In this document: positions 42,691 through 57,949 of the stretch, piece by piece
How the letters are laid out: each line of letters starts with the position of its first letter
Position numbering within the stretch: the stretch's first letter is position 1
Assembly (NCBI GenBank): GCA_025769875.1
Contig: JAGFNK010000027.1
Coordinates: 124,001-188,000, forward strand
Direction of reading: 5' to 3'
Length of the DNA: 64,000 nt
From: Russula earlei
Taxonomy: Eukaryota > Basidiomycota > Agaricomycetes > Russulales > Russulaceae
The notes under the pieces: model-generated
The model's input: only the letters and a program-made list of their open reading frames with translations
What the model was told of the DNA's origin: nothing
Database searches by the model: none
Made by a program: the position numbers and the translations under genes

Positions 42691-45600
42691 TTAGAATTCC
42701 GGGGAACCAGACACTCTAGTTCTGGCGGCCTCAGCCTCAGACTCCCACATTTTGATCAACGCGTCACCAAGCGCTCTTCCCAGAGCGCGCGAAAGCGGCA
42801 CGGGGACCGCATTTCCGATTTGTCGGAGTTGCTATTCCAGGCTGCGTTAGATAGATTCCGGCTTCTGGAGAACGCAGAACATCTCACATCGCGCACGATG
42901 GTGCTTGGCCGTTCACTATCGGACAAGAATTTCCAGCTGTCTGGAAAACCCTGGGCCCGAGCTAGCTCACGAACGGTGAGTACTCGTTTTTGCTGTTCGC
43001 AACCAAAAACCGGTTATTCTCTTGCAGCATTGTGGGTGAAGGTGAAGATATAGAAAACGTACAGTAGGGTGAATCACCGTGCTTCCTTGTGCGTTGGGCG
43101 CCACCGTCGTGATCGCAGTTCGGAATGATCCACTGCCGTCCACGCGGGAGTACTGCATGTCATTCCGAGTCTCGCTCTCCTTTGGGGAATTGTTCCTGAC
43201 CGATAGCTCTTTAGGCAAGGAGCGCCAGTCTGCCCCAGGCCTTATGGCAATGTTACAGACCCTGTTGTAGTCGCCGTCATCGCAGGAATATGTCAGCACG
43301 AGGTCAGGAGACACCAGCTTCGGCGACGCCTGCAGAAAAGTGGATGACTAACCGTTCGACGACGCTTTCCGAGAATCTTGCCGTGTACTGGAGTTCCACG
43401 TCCGCATCTTCTGCGATACCCTGACGCACACGGGCTTGATAGCGTGTGCGCGGAGGAGTCGCATATGGTACACCATCAGGATAGCCTGGGAACGTGTCCT
43501 CCTCGCTTTCGTCCCGCGGTGCGCGGGACGATACTGCCACGAATGCAGGTATGCCGATTGCTGCTCGCCTCTTCACTTCGGTTCTGTCAGCGCGCGTTGC
43601 CTTGTTAACGACGTGGGGGTTTTTCCTATTGTTACGAATATCCCAAGAGAGCGCGCACGTCAGACCAGACATACATGCGAACGAAGCAGAGCTGGAGGAT
43701 ACTTGCCAGTCGAACTTAGGCTGCCGGACGCAGAGGCAGGCGAGAACAGGAGCAGCGCGAGCGGTGAGTCGGACGTACCCTTGGCAGTAACTGTAATCGA
43801 AACATACCAAATCTGATATGGCGTCGTCCACGGTGACAGCACGTAGAGGGGCGCCGCGATGGGGCCTGTCCGGATCACGCGCAACGTGCTCGAGTTTAAG
43901 CCCCGTGTCAAGCTGAACGGCCCAATGATAGGCCGACTCGAAATTATGCGTCGGAATCGGGAACTCGGGAAGCGGAAAGCCCCGTCGTGCCCCCCAGAAG
44001 ATGACGCGGCGACGATTCTGCGGCGACCCATACACCCCGGCTTGCAAGACGCTGAAGCGCACCTGATACCTGTCGCGATCGCGCTCTCGTTCACAAGGCT
44101 GCGCAAGGAGACGGAAACGGACGTACCCAAGCGATGTGAGCGCGCGAAGGAGGAACTTGACAACGCCGTGAGCGACGAGGTTTCCTTCCTGTGGTCCCTC
44201 GTTGATTCGGAGTTTGTGATTGAGGAAGCCGAGTACGTTCTCCAAGAGGAAGTACTTTGGCCTGTAGAACTCCACATAGGATAACATGTTGCACACCAAG
44301 GCGTTCCTGCCACGCGGACCACATTAGGGCAAGAACGAAACGGCAATGTCCCTCAGTCGTACCTAGGGTCATCTTGTTGCTGTTGATGAGGGGTTAGAAT
44401 ACGACAGAGGTGAGAGATGGCTCGACTTACGGGGTGTCTATTTGCATGACTGAACCCTTGACACGGTGGACCTGCAGACGACTTGAATGGCAAGAGGTCG
44501 AATGTTCCAATCCTGCTCACCTCCACAAATCATCTCGACTTCCCCAGGCCTTGGCAATGGTTGTAGTAGATCTTTGTTATCAAGACTTTTCAGAAGGGGT
44601 GCATCCTTGCCATTGTATAACTGGATGGCATGTTCGAGAAGAAGGTTGCAATCTTGATTATACACTTTGGCATGCTTGTTAAATCTGAAGCCAGTAGTTG
44701 GTGTGTTATTATGGAATCATAGAAGATGTAACTTACTGAAAAGTCCTTGCAGCACTAGGTGAATATTCAATTGCCCATTTAGTCTCAACAAATCCTGATC
44801 CCTCTAAGCCAATTGAGAGACCACCAGCACCTTAAATATATTAGAGGTATGTTACTTAGAAAAGATATGAAGGAATACCTGAGAAGATCTCTAGAGCTTG
44901 GAGGGGCCTGTTTTCTTTCTTAAGGGAATCTTGTTTTTCCAATGTCTTGATGTGCCCCTCATAGCACTCTTCACAGTAAGAAAAGGTGGATAAGTCTAAC
45001 ATCTGAAGATCATCACAACCTTTCATGTTCATAAATGAAAGCTTGGTGGAGAAGTCTTGGACATAGAAATGATTTTCATAGGATAGCCATTTCTCTAAAT
45101 TGCTAATGAGTGCTGGGTGCTGTATATAACACTTGCCAGTGATATGTTCTGCAGAGATAGTTTCTGTGTTTAATGTGAAGAAGAGCCTTTCCTAAAACAA
45201 TAAAATCAGCATATAAATAAGTAAAGGTTCAATATATACCTCATCCTTCTTCCAGTTTGCCATATTAATAAAAGCTTGCTCTTGTTTAACAAGATCAGCA
45301 TAGTGTTTTAGCTGCCTAATTTGTATTTGGACACTTTGACTAGTATCTTGAGAAATGTTGAGAATCTGAGCAATTATATAAGGAGCATCTTCATCTTGCT
45401 CATTTATAGCATAGATGAAGTCCAATTCATGATATCTTGTGCCTAGATATAGAATGCTGCCAAGCCTAAGAGTAGGACATTCAGACTTCTTTTTTGCTGC
45501 CTGAGAGTCACAGGAAGCACAAGCTTGAGTAGGCATAGCATAAGGAGCTTGAATAGGCTGTACAAAAGCTCCAAAGTCTTCATCCCAAATAAGACCACTA

Positions 45601-47519
45601 TAATAATAGTTAAAAAAAAACTACAATCAATTATAAATCTCACCTGCAGTAGAATTTATTTCCTACATCTTCTAAAGGCTCCATTTCATCAGCAGCCAGC
45701 CAGTGCAAGTTACACTTTTGAATAATAGAACACAAAGGAACATTGTCACATGTATTCATAAGAAAAAGGCCATTTGGATGAGCAGCTTCTTGAAGAAGAG
45801 TCTTTGCCCCATGAGCAAGCCACTGGCCATGAAAGAAAAATTCATCTTCATCTTCAAAGAAATAACAAATTTTTATAAACCTATATTATAACCAAATTAA
45901 TAAACACTGCAATAAAAGAGGAGGAGAAATCTTACCAATATTCAGAGAAGTGATTAAGGCTTTGAGAACTTGATGCTTGAGCATTTCTTCTCCTTACTTT
46001 ATCAGGATCTTCACCTGGAAGAACAATCACAACTTCTCCAGGCTATTTTTATCAATAATAGCACTAAACTAAAAAGGTGAAATGAGCACATACTTTATAA
46101 ACAGTCTCCCCAATTCTAACACCATCATAAAGAGAAGGCATAGATGAACTTTGTATCCACTTGATGATTGGAGAAGCTCCATGGACCTCCTCCACATTTG
46201 AAGGATAATTATATAGTTTAGATATCTCATGATCATGTGGCTTTACCATCTTGAAACATTGTTGAAAAAAAACCAATGAAAGAGCATAAACTTGTGGGGT
46301 TACAACAGTTTGATGAGAGAGATTGCCAATAAGAGGAATGTGAGACAGTTTAAGCCCATTAAAACTAAGGTCTAAAAGTCCTTCTTGTATATAGGCCATC
46401 TAAAGAAATGTTGAAGTGATTATAATAAAAAAGAAAAATTAACTTACCATGTCCTCAGAAAAAATATCATCTTTAGATAAGGCCCTACCTAGCACCTGAG
46501 AAAAGACTGAGGTATCACCCTTTACTTCTTGCAAGCAAAGAAACTTGGTAAGGTTGATAGTTGGGTCTGCCAGAGCCGAAGTTACAAGTAAATGGAGAAC
46601 TTGGTGCTTTAACCAGAAATCAATAAAGTATCGATGATATAGTCTGGATGGTGCATCTAGAATGTACCAAGCAAATTCCTGTCCGCAAATATATTTTACT
46701 TTGTGCAAGAGTTCAGTTGATCTGACACAGGATTAAATCTGGTCACTTACGCATCCAGGCTGCATGTTGATGGCGAGAAATGGTGAACATTAAGCTCGAG
46801 GATTGGTGAGAGTCTAACGGCCTGCAGTGTGATGCTATCATTTTCATCACTATCATCATCGTCGTCGTCGTCGTCAATCCAAGGCCTAACAAGACCAGAA
46901 GCGCCGTAGTGCATGTCAGGACCGATGTCAACCAGATGTGTCAAGGGAACAAGGCGCAGCGTATCCCTTTCGTAGATCACAAAGTCATCCAGGAGCCGCA
47001 CAGGAATATCCTCAACATCGAAGTCGCCAAGATTAGTTTCTTCAGGAAAAAGATCAGCATCCTCGATAAATTCGGCGTCGGTGGCCATGTAGAATGTGTT
47101 ATCTTTCTTCCGGTAAGACATGGCATCGTGATAGGAGCTGAGACACGTACGATCATCACTAGTTTGGCGGGCTTCCGATGGGAGCGGGTGAATGTAACGA
47201 CTATCGCGGATATCATGTTGTCCATGAGCAGAGATTGGCTTCGGCATCAAAGATGACTTACGAGCCAGAGGCAGGACGTTGATAAAGCGTGTGCCGGCGA
47301 ACTGTTGCACGGTTGAGAAGCCTGCGCTTCCAGCTCCCCAATGGTGGGAGCAAAACCTCTACCCGGGTCGAGGGAATGCTGCCATAAATCAGATTCCGTA
47401 CAAAAGAAACCATGATCCCGCAGCTGTGACTGGCATACGCACATTCCCCTGCCCTGTTGCGTGGCCAATCGGCCACCAGCGTGTGATAAACTTGGGGTAG
47501 TTGGAAGTTCCTTTTTCAT
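42691..47519 (-). CDS. DNMT1: DNMT1-type DNA (cytosine-5) methyltransferase
   Basis: Twenty exons join in phase from ATG 47519 to stop 42691, 1,241 residues. Upper to lower: 47439-47519, 47262-47358, 47151-47200, 46751-47106, 46448-46721, 46094-46399, 45936-46042, 45644-45880, 45240-45597, 44879-45191, 44737-44830, 44521-44684, 44431-44471, 44363-44379, 43808-44306, 43707-43720, 43353-43625, 43063-43261, 42888-42992, 42691-42831. Domains: RFD (FAWYILDAPSRLY), two BAH domains (VIVLPGEDPDK; RYHELDFIYAI), then methyltransferase motifs I (FSGGAGGLS), IV PPCQGFS (Cys codon 44461-44463), VI LLENV, VIII QVRFSVLQAGVYG with NRRR, and X QIGNAVPVPLSRALG. This is the maintenance-type architecture that copies CpG methylation after replication. 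Exons 5-12 lie in a CpG-free block. Intron 16 has a GC donor. The first three exons are the least certain. Confidence 0.93.
43701..43706 (-). other. DNMT1: GC-AG intron donor in DNMT1
   Basis: After exon 16 (14 nt, encoding PKFD and two bases of Trp) the intron starts GCAAGT. Splicing to AG at 43626 gives the conserved FDWKNPH across the junction in frame. Confidence 0.8.
44637..46576. other. 1.94-kb CpG-free block inside DNMT1
   Basis: Reading every line between the CpG at 44635-44636 and the next at 46577-46578, I find no CpG. The block is AT-rich (about 60% or more A+T by eye) against CpG-rich flanks of the same gene. It starts within exon 12 and ends within exon 5, so its edges do not follow exon boundaries. 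All reading frames and splice sites inside are intact and both BAH domains are conserved. Confidence 0.9.
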
Positions 47520-47697
47520 TTTGCGTTTCGGGAAGATGAACAGGGTGGAAGTGGGTGGTCAAAACAGCCGGCTCAAGCCGCGGAGGGTAGATGGTGGTTT
47601 TGAGAGTGCCTTTGTTCTAGTGACGAACGCGTCCCGTCACGCTTATGGTCACGTCACACTCACGCGTCTTGACTGTACCTTGTCGACCACTCCAGCG
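47520..47697. promoter_or_regulatory. divergent promoter, DNMT1 / MCM7
   Basis: 178 bp between the DNMT1 and MCM7 start codons, so a shared promoter. It contains ACGCGT-type cores: ACGCGT at about 47629-47634 and again at about 47662-47667. ACGCGT is the MluI cell-cycle box bound by MBF in fungi, and both genes act at S phase. Binding is inferred. Confidence 0.45.
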
Positions 47698-50512
<2,815 letters not shown>

Positions 50513-50857
50513 CCTCACCGCCTGTCGATCTATTTAGTTTGAACTTTGCTCTCATGTACCCATGCTCAGTCTGGTTGTGCTGTTGTCTGAGATACCTGTA
50601 TCCAATTACCCATAACTTGACGCAGTTCTCGAGTGGTGGATGAAAAGAAGAGAAATCGACCAGCCACAGAGTCTGCCCTCATCAAGCTCTGAATATGTAG
50701 GCCCATATATTCATCATACCCGTAGCTAATAGTACTATATTATGTGTCCGCCCGTAAATAGGAATGAAAAAATCCCCACATCTACGTCCAATGTTCAACA
50801 ACACCCCTCATCACGAGGGATATGATATGAACAGAAAGAGGCCAGCAACTACCGTGT
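50513..50857. other. intergenic between convergent MCM7 and KEX2
   Basis: 345 bp shared 3' flank. AT-rich stretch 50700-50770. No gene recognised. Confidence 0.4.
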
Positions 50858-53717
50858 CTACGACGCGTGTTCCCAGCTCCCGTCTCCACTCCCACTCCGA
50901 CTCGGGCTAGCAGCGCCCCTGCTTGGCGTATCCTTCTCCGGCTCATCTCGGTACGCCGAGGTCAGTGCTGTCCGGGGCGTGTTCGGATCCTCGTCGTCCA
51001 AAAAGCCCTCGTGAAACTCAAGTCCGGGGCCGGCGCCCCCAGGCGAATCGACCCGGAGGGCCGTGTTTTCGTCAGAGTCGTCATCATCGTGCTCACCGAA
51101 CGCGTCGTACAGCTCCTTCGTACGTGGTCCACGGCGCCCGTGCGACATCGCGCCGAGGGCTACCTCGTCGCCTGGCAACGCGCTGTAGTGCTCTGCGGGA
51201 CGGCGACGTCGCAACGAGCGTCTGCAGAGGAATATACCTGCGGCGATGCCGAACATGATGACAATGCTCGCTGCGCCAAAGACCCACTTCTGGTTCGAGA
51301 CGAGGGTGGACATGTCGGAGAACCAACCTTCATCTGCGGTGGGTATCATAGTCGCACTCGCAGTCGCGGTGATGGACGGTTTCGTGGCATCGTTAGCTGG
51401 ATGGTCGTCATGGAAAGCAGGCTTGTCCGCTTCACCCTCGGTCTCTCCGTGGTCCCCAGGGAGATGGTCCGTAGGTTTCGGATGTACCTTCGTCGTGGAG
51501 CTGGGAGATTCGTCATTATCTCCTGATGGCCCATTGGGACTTGGAAGGGAGGGGAGCAATTTCTCAAAGAGGGAGAGTTGGTATTCCTGTACAAGAGACG
51601 GGTCCTTTGTTGATCCATATAGTGCGAGCTGCCAGCCGACGAAATGGCCCGTGCGACCTTCGGCACCAATGTCGGAAACACGAAGCGTCCAAGTGCCACG
51701 CGGATCCTCATCCCTCCAGTATGTTCAGAACACGTATCAGGAAAGTAGGACCGAAGACTCACCAATGCTTGACACTCATGAAGCGCCATCCCGGGAACCC
51801 ATCCTTGTCCGCGTCCAAACGACGACGCGCTGCGAGGATGCTCGTAATCTCATTGGGACTTGTGACCTCAACCTCGACATCACCACGACGATGATGCTTG
51901 ATCCACACACGTACAGTGATGTGCTCTAGTTTGTCAAAGTTGTTCCGTTCTAAGTCTTCTGAGGTTATCGTAAAAGTGCTTGTGGTACCACCAGGAACGA
52001 TGGGTAAACCACCACTCATGTCGCCACTAAGAGTTGACTTGCCGTTCCCAACTTGCACCGCAGGTAACTCGACCCAGGCCTGTGGCTTCACAAGCTCCCA
52101 TTCCTGTGCCAAGGTGACGAATTCATAACCATTCAGGCGTCCATAGCCGTACTTGTACGAGAAGTGCCTGCCTGCTGCTGTCTTCTCCCAGTCGGGATCG
52201 TCTGGATTGATGATTTCAGCAGTGCGGACCGCAAGATGCTGCATATCCCGCCAGGTGAGTTCAGGGCTGAATGAGATGCGATCAATGTCGTCGCTGCACG
52301 TATTCGCAAGACGGGGAGCATACCGAACAGAAAGTGCAAGGGCGAAGACCGCAGCAGCATTCGGTGCTGCAGCAGAAGTACCGCCATGCGTATTGGTACA
52401 TCTACCCTTGCCCCTATCGGTGGTGACCTTTTCAAAACGGTCAACAGATAAATGGGGGGGGGGGGGGGGTTGAGCAAGCAGATGTGGACGTACAATATGA
52501 TTGCCGCTTCCTGAGCTATAAGCTACGAGGAGGTTTGCAGCGCAAGGCTCAGAATAAGGTGGATGGAGGCCTTTGAGATCTACTGCTGAAATTGTGACAG
52601 AATAAATACTATTGGTGTAGCCATCAAAGTTGCACTGGTCCGCATGTCTGGCACCGTTGCCACTGGCAAAGACGAATATGGATCCTTTGCCATCACGGCC
52701 GTTTTGAACACCATTCAAGATTGCACGCTCAATAACATAACTCGGACTCTCCATGGACTTGCCGTTATCCGCCGGACCCCAGGAGCAGCTATAGATCGAC
52801 GTATTTTGGTAGTGGAAGTTGAGAGCAGCGGCCTCATCGATGTCCGAGACGGAACCAGAGAGGATGCGAACACCTGAGACTTTGGAGTCGTACGCGATGC
52901 CCACGCCGCAGACGGTATTCTTCACCCCTGCAATTTGACCAGCACAACGCGTGCCGTGGCGGTCATCCGGAAGCTTAGGCGTCGGGAGATTCTGGTGGTC
53001 ATTGTAGTCATACGAGCCAGGGGCCCACTACAGAGCCATGGCACACGGTCTCAGACGCAAGTCGCGCAACAGAAGGACCGCACTTACAAAATTATCAGCA
53101 ATGTCCTCATGCTCGTAGTCCAGGCCGTCGTCCACGAGCGCTGTGACGATGCCGACGCCAGTGATGCCCTTCTCCCATAGCCGAGTGACGTTCATCGCGT
53201 GTTCTGGGTATTTCTCGTTGATGATGTGCCACTGCGCGGGGAACAGCGGGTCATGGATACCAAGCTCATCCATGATGGGTTGCGCGAGCGCGTGGTCGTC
53301 ATCGTCCTGGCTAGGGTATATGGGAGGCGGGGCGCGTTTTACCCGCTGGCGAAGCTCCTGGCGGGCAAGATGCTTCACAGAGTTTGCTATGCTGCGGGCG
53401 ACGTGATGACTGGGATCCCTTGCGGAAATGGTGCTGCGGAGGGCTTCAAGGGCCGCATATACACGATCCTCACCTCCATCACGTTCGCTGGGAGACGTTG
53501 ACGGTCCTTGTTTTGGTATGCGGACCACCCAGAAATTGTCAAGCTCGCCCGCGGGCTCGACAACCTGTACGCCTAAGTGACTGGCGACTTGCGACAGGGG
53601 AGGACCAACGAGAGGGTCATGTTCCAGGATATAATAGTCGTGAGTGTCGAAGGTGTGCTTACGAGCGCCAGCAGCAAAGTGGGACAAGAGAAGGAAGAGG
53701 GAAAATGGCAGCCGCAT
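50858..53717 (-). CDS. KEX2: kexin, Kex2-type proprotein convertase
   Basis: Five exons (53088-53717, 52494-53027, 52324-52427, 51763-52266, 50858-51713) join in phase to 875 residues. A signal peptide (MRLPFSLFLLLSHFAAG) is followed by a propeptide ending near QRVKRAPPP. The S8 subtilisin domain follows, with catalytic Asp in LVDDGLDYEHED, His in DDRHGTRCAG, oxyanion Asn in FASGNGA and Ser in HGGTSAAAPNA. Then come a P domain (ITVRVWIKHHRRGDVEVEVTSP; DEDPRGTWTLRVSD), a Ser/Thr/Pro stalk, one transmembrane helix (WVFGAASIVIMFGIAAGIFLC) and an acidic cytosolic tail. This is the late-Golgi protease that cleaves after dibasic sites in secreted precursors. The start at 53717 is chosen for the signal peptide. 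The intron after exon 2 contains a run of 16 G on the plus strand. No frame errors. Confidence 0.96.
52454..52469. repeat. G16 homopolymer in KEX2 intron
   Basis: Sixteen consecutive G on the plus strand (C on the coding strand) within the intron 52428-52493, forming part of its polypyrimidine tract. Length likely uncertain. Confidence 0.8.
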
Positions 53718-53894
53718 GATGACTGCGCTAAGCAGAGCTCTCCTTTGTTTGTCTACCAAATCGCTATGTCGTTGATTACATAATTGGTCACCTTTTTTTT
53801 TTTTCTGATGGGCGGTCACCAATGGTACAGCTGCTTCAACGGCGCTCATGGGCTCATGCACGCATGATCTATGCTCGTGGTACTGTGCTTTACT

Positions 53895-56800
53895 CTACAG
53901 TAACCCATAAGCGATGACTTGCTTCCCACTCTCGTCGTCCCCGACATGCCAGCTCTCGATAGTGAACTCACGCAAAGGTACCTTGGCCTCTAACACTCTC
54001 CCTTGGCTGTTAGCAGCCTGGACGGCTTCCAGATTCCCGATGTACCCGGCTAATCGATCGCGAAACACTCCCAGGGCACTCATGACATCATCAGGTGTGA
54101 GGCCGTCCAGTATACGGCTCTGTTCGTACGGATGGTTGAGCAACATCGATAAGTTACTTTGATAGAGACAACATGCCTTCTCATCTACAGCCACCGTGAT
54201 CTGTGCATCCGTGTGTTCATCTTGCAGCCGCAAGAATAAATGGAATGTATTCTCGTATTCCGGAGTGCCCCGGCATCCCATGCAGCTGTCTGCGCTCGCG
54301 GGTATCCTGTGCTCCATAACTCAGTGTCGACTCTGTGTTGACACAAAGAGACAAAGCAACGCTCACTGTTCTGAACAACTACTGCAGCAGCGAACGACAC
54401 AGTCCTCCAATCGCAGAGGGAAGGTCCCAACAACCCGCGCACGGACACGGAACTTATCCACTCGCTTGGCACTGTTCAGAACGTAGCCGATGGTAGTGAA
54501 GTCTTCATACCGCCTTGCCCCTTCTGCTTCTTCTTTCCATTCTCTCTTCCGTCTGCGATGCAACGGGGTAAATAACAACGAAGCTCCACGACAGAAATAA
54601 AAGATAAAACACACTCCAGCAAGTGCGTCAGTTCCCCGTTGGGGTTATTAGCGTTGAGCTTATGAATGAGACGGTCAGGACCTCCGATCCTGCCGACGAC
54701 TTTGCCGACCCCCATGATGCGCTCAATCAACCGCAAATGCTTCACAGTGAAGAATGCACCACTTTCTATCTTGTCTGCCATCTTGCTCTGCTGGCCTTGT
54801 AGCTCCAGGGTCACTATCCGCCCTGGCAGTCCACGGCTCCACAACGCTGTCGGTGGCGTCGCAAGATCACTGCGTTCCGTGTAGTCGGTAATGTACAGCA
54901 AGGATGTGCCCGTTGCATTATACTCTGCATGCAGGACCTAGATTCCGTGTACTCAAAGTCAAGCAGGGAAAGAGGAAGATGGGAGCTCACCTCGACGGTA
55001 CAGTCGAAGATGGATTGAAGCTCTACTTGATTGAACAACTTGTGCGGGAATACATGAGGATTTGTATCGTTATCCTCCCACACTTTCTTCCGCCTGTCAA
55101 CCGTACCGCGAGAGAGCTCAGCTGGGAAGCCAGGGCCCAAATCAATGGAGTACGCACTGCAGAAGCGCTTGCAAGTGGGGATTTGTATCCACCTCTGAGA
55201 CAGAAAGCTTCCGCGCCTTATCTGCCTCTGAGAAGGAACCCTCGATGTAGCCGCCATTGCTGACCTTCATCCGCACGTTATCGAACGACCAGTATTCGCC
55301 CGGATTCATTTGCTGAGCAAGGGCAACAGCCTTGTCCCGCCACATCTCGATGCGGAGCACGCGATCGGCGAGGGATGCAGGGCACCATTCGCTGCTGTGA
55401 TCCACGAAAGTGCCCGATTTGGATGTGTAATCCGTCACGTAGACGCTGTAAATATCGGAGACGTGGTTTGCATGTCCATGCAAAATCTCCCCGCCCCAGT
55501 GAATTTCCAAGGTCCGGGAACGGTGATAAGGACGCACCTACCTCGACTGTGCAGTTGAAATATCCACGCGGCTCCCGCCTAGGGTCAGCTTCGCTGATTA
55601 GTAAGTGTTGCCGGTTAATCTGCTTCCTCTCCCTCTCTAAGGCTACAACCGGACCGCCTCCAATTTGGATCGCTGCACCCTGGCGCTCGACACGAGTCCG
55701 ACGCACTGCGGCCCACCACCTAGCCAACTGCACACAGTACTCTCTCTCTTGGGACACGATACACCATGTGGGTGCGTGATGAGCCCGATGGCTGGAAAGG
55801 GTGAGATCGGGTTGTGATACCTCTTCTGTGAGAGGGTCGAAAATCGCCCATTGCATCGTATTGGCATGGCAGGTACCGGTAACGTTATCGTTCCAAAGCT
55901 GAATCTTAGGTGAATCTTCAGCGCGACTGCCTACCTAGTGAATGGTAATACGGGGCACCTTGACGCAACGCAAAAGGATGACGTCCCCTAGCTTTGGGTT
56001 CGGGAGCCACTGTTCCAGTCTCATGAAACAATTGATTTTTATGCCCGCACCATTTACGTAGAGCACTCCACCAAACGAGTCCAAAACAGAGGGATCCAAT
56101 AGAGAGAAACAAGTACACCACTCTGAGAAAACAATAAGTAAAAGATCCGTCCTAGGTTGTGGGGGAAAATTCGTACCGCCTTTTTGGGTTAGTCTGGGCT
56201 CCTTTGCTACGAAGGACACCACCCCGATGACGGACATTAAAGCCGAATTTCTGATTTCAGAGAGTGCGGTGTAAGGCCACTGCGAGAGGGAGGTCGTCGA
56301 AGAGATAACGTGTCAGGGTAAAAACTCACCCCATTGACGATCAAGCCTGCTCGCATGTTCAACGCTGGATCGTCCAGACTCGACTCTGCCTTCACAACCC
56401 CCCGCGTGTTGTCAACATCTTCACCCGATCCTGCTTGCTCTCCGGTAGGTTGTGCAACCGTAATAGGATAAGGCTGGTAGAGGACAGCGACATCTATTTG
56501 ACCGTGGTCAGGCCGAGAGGCTGCGTTGGGATCTCTACTTTGGACTGTGATTGGGACAACGGGGACGCTCCCGATGGGTGGAGGGGAGGTAGAGAAAGCA
56601 TGTATGGTCGCGAGCTCGGCAGCAGCTGACGCCGAGGGTTTTTTTCGATTCTTCTCTTTTCCTCCTCCTGCCGGACTTTTGCTTGCCAGGTGGAGGTCCC
56701 TCCGAGGTTACATTAGAATTGCGCTGTTCAGAAGAACCACGAGAAGGCGGAACTGAGTTTCGGTCAGATTTTTTCTTCGAGGTGGAGGAGGCAGCGATCG

Positions 56801-57653
56801 AGGGAATAGCAGAAATAGAGGGAACAGAAAGTTCGGGGATAGAAATCGGGTGGTCGGATGTGCTCTGTTCATAAGGAGCCGTCTTGTAGGCGTAAGTCAC
56901 GGCCCCACAACTTCGTGCTGTAGACAGGGGCGAAGTTCTCGAGATTGATGAGGTGACAGACGTGGTTACAGAAGCTTCCTCGTCTTGTGCTACTTCCGGG
57001 TGACTGGAGGGGGTTGGCGACATGGCATGAGAGGAGATTTCGTGAGGCCATGGCTCAGCAAGTTCAGTCAAATGAGAGGATCCGACGGTGGTGGCAGAAC
57101 GGTGATCACTTGAAGGCGGGGTGGAGAACCATCCCATGTCGGGGTTATCGACGGACAGGGCCTGCTTTCTCCTTTTAGCCCTAATTGCATCTGAACCAAC
57201 AAGAGGTTACGATCCGCGCTCGCATGGGTATAGTACTTACTTGAATCTGGCCAGATTCGAAAAAATTTCTCCTTTTCACCTTGAAGACCCTGTCTCGAAA
57301 CGAGCAGTACGGTTATGCCTTCCCTGAAGCGGAGGATAGCGGGTACATGCATGGAAGCGCCAGAGTACGGTAGGATCTGAGCACCTTGGAGCAGAATTCG
57401 CAGACGGTCGCCCACAATAAGCTCTCCAAGCCTCTTTTGAATCTTGTCTTCGATGACAATATCCAGATAGGTTGGCTTTGCCTTTGTAATCAAGACGGAC
57501 ATCGAGGGTGAACTGGTTCTTCCTTGGATTCATGGAGAATATGCGGCCCTCAATGAAGCTCCCGGGGCTATTGACGTCTCCTCTTAATATATCCGAAGCG
57601 AATTTGCGGGAGAGGAAAGGCCCGGTAGCGTTCGAGTGGGCGCGCTTAACCAT
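53895..57653 (-). CDS. POT1: telomere single-strand binding protein Pot1
   Basis: Ten exons: 57241-57653, 56330-57190, 56177-56279, 55959-56122, 55542-55904, 55158-55486, 54991-55093, 54615-54937, 54367-54552, 53895-54306. With two single-base corrections the phases all agree, about 1,084 residues. Features: an N-terminal OB-like segment (FTLDVRL), a Ser-rich linker, the telomere-binding OB fold (SEIRNSALMSVIGVV; LLDPSVLDSFGG; INCFMRLEQWLPNPKLGDVILLR), then two similar modules each with CTVE(I/V)LH and (V/I)TDYT, and a C-terminal zinc-type OB (CCSSC, CMGC, FHLFLRLQD). Pot1 caps the telomeric G-strand within shelterin. Extra bases are inferred at 57491 and in a run of seven A/T at 56639-56645. 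It is longer than usual for fungal Pot1 because of the linker and the repeated module. Confidence 0.85.
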
Positions 57654-57949
57654 GATGTGATGAAGGCAAAGTCAACGACGCGTCGCGGTGATTGGCACGT
57701 GCAGGACTCATAATTACATAATAATACTTGTAACATTCCCATTTGGAGGTTTGCTCGCAGCGAGGATCAAGAGGTTTATGATGTGGCATTGGCCTCGTGA
57801 GGACTGTAGCATGTCCGGAGACGTGTGGGTGAGTACATGATTGCCGGCTTGAGAGAGAAATGAGAGAAGTCCCAGCGAGGTGTCGAATACTGAAGCGACG
57901 GCGTTGTAGGGCAGAGGCCACATGCGTCGCGTCCCCTAAGATTGGCATC
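57654..57949. promoter_or_regulatory. divergent promoter, POT1 / TAP42
   Basis: 296 bp between divergent start codons, so promoters are adjacent or shared. No specific site is claimed. Confidence 0.4.

Noticed and set aside
44438..46708. AT-rich middle of DNMT1 as an inserted element or assembly chimera
   Set aside because: Exon phases and RFD, BAH and methyltransferase motifs run through it without interruption, so it belongs to the gene.
53895..57653. Region 53.9-57.6 kb as several separate small genes
   Set aside because: The fragments join in phase across ten exons into one Pot1 protein once two single-base breaks are allowed.
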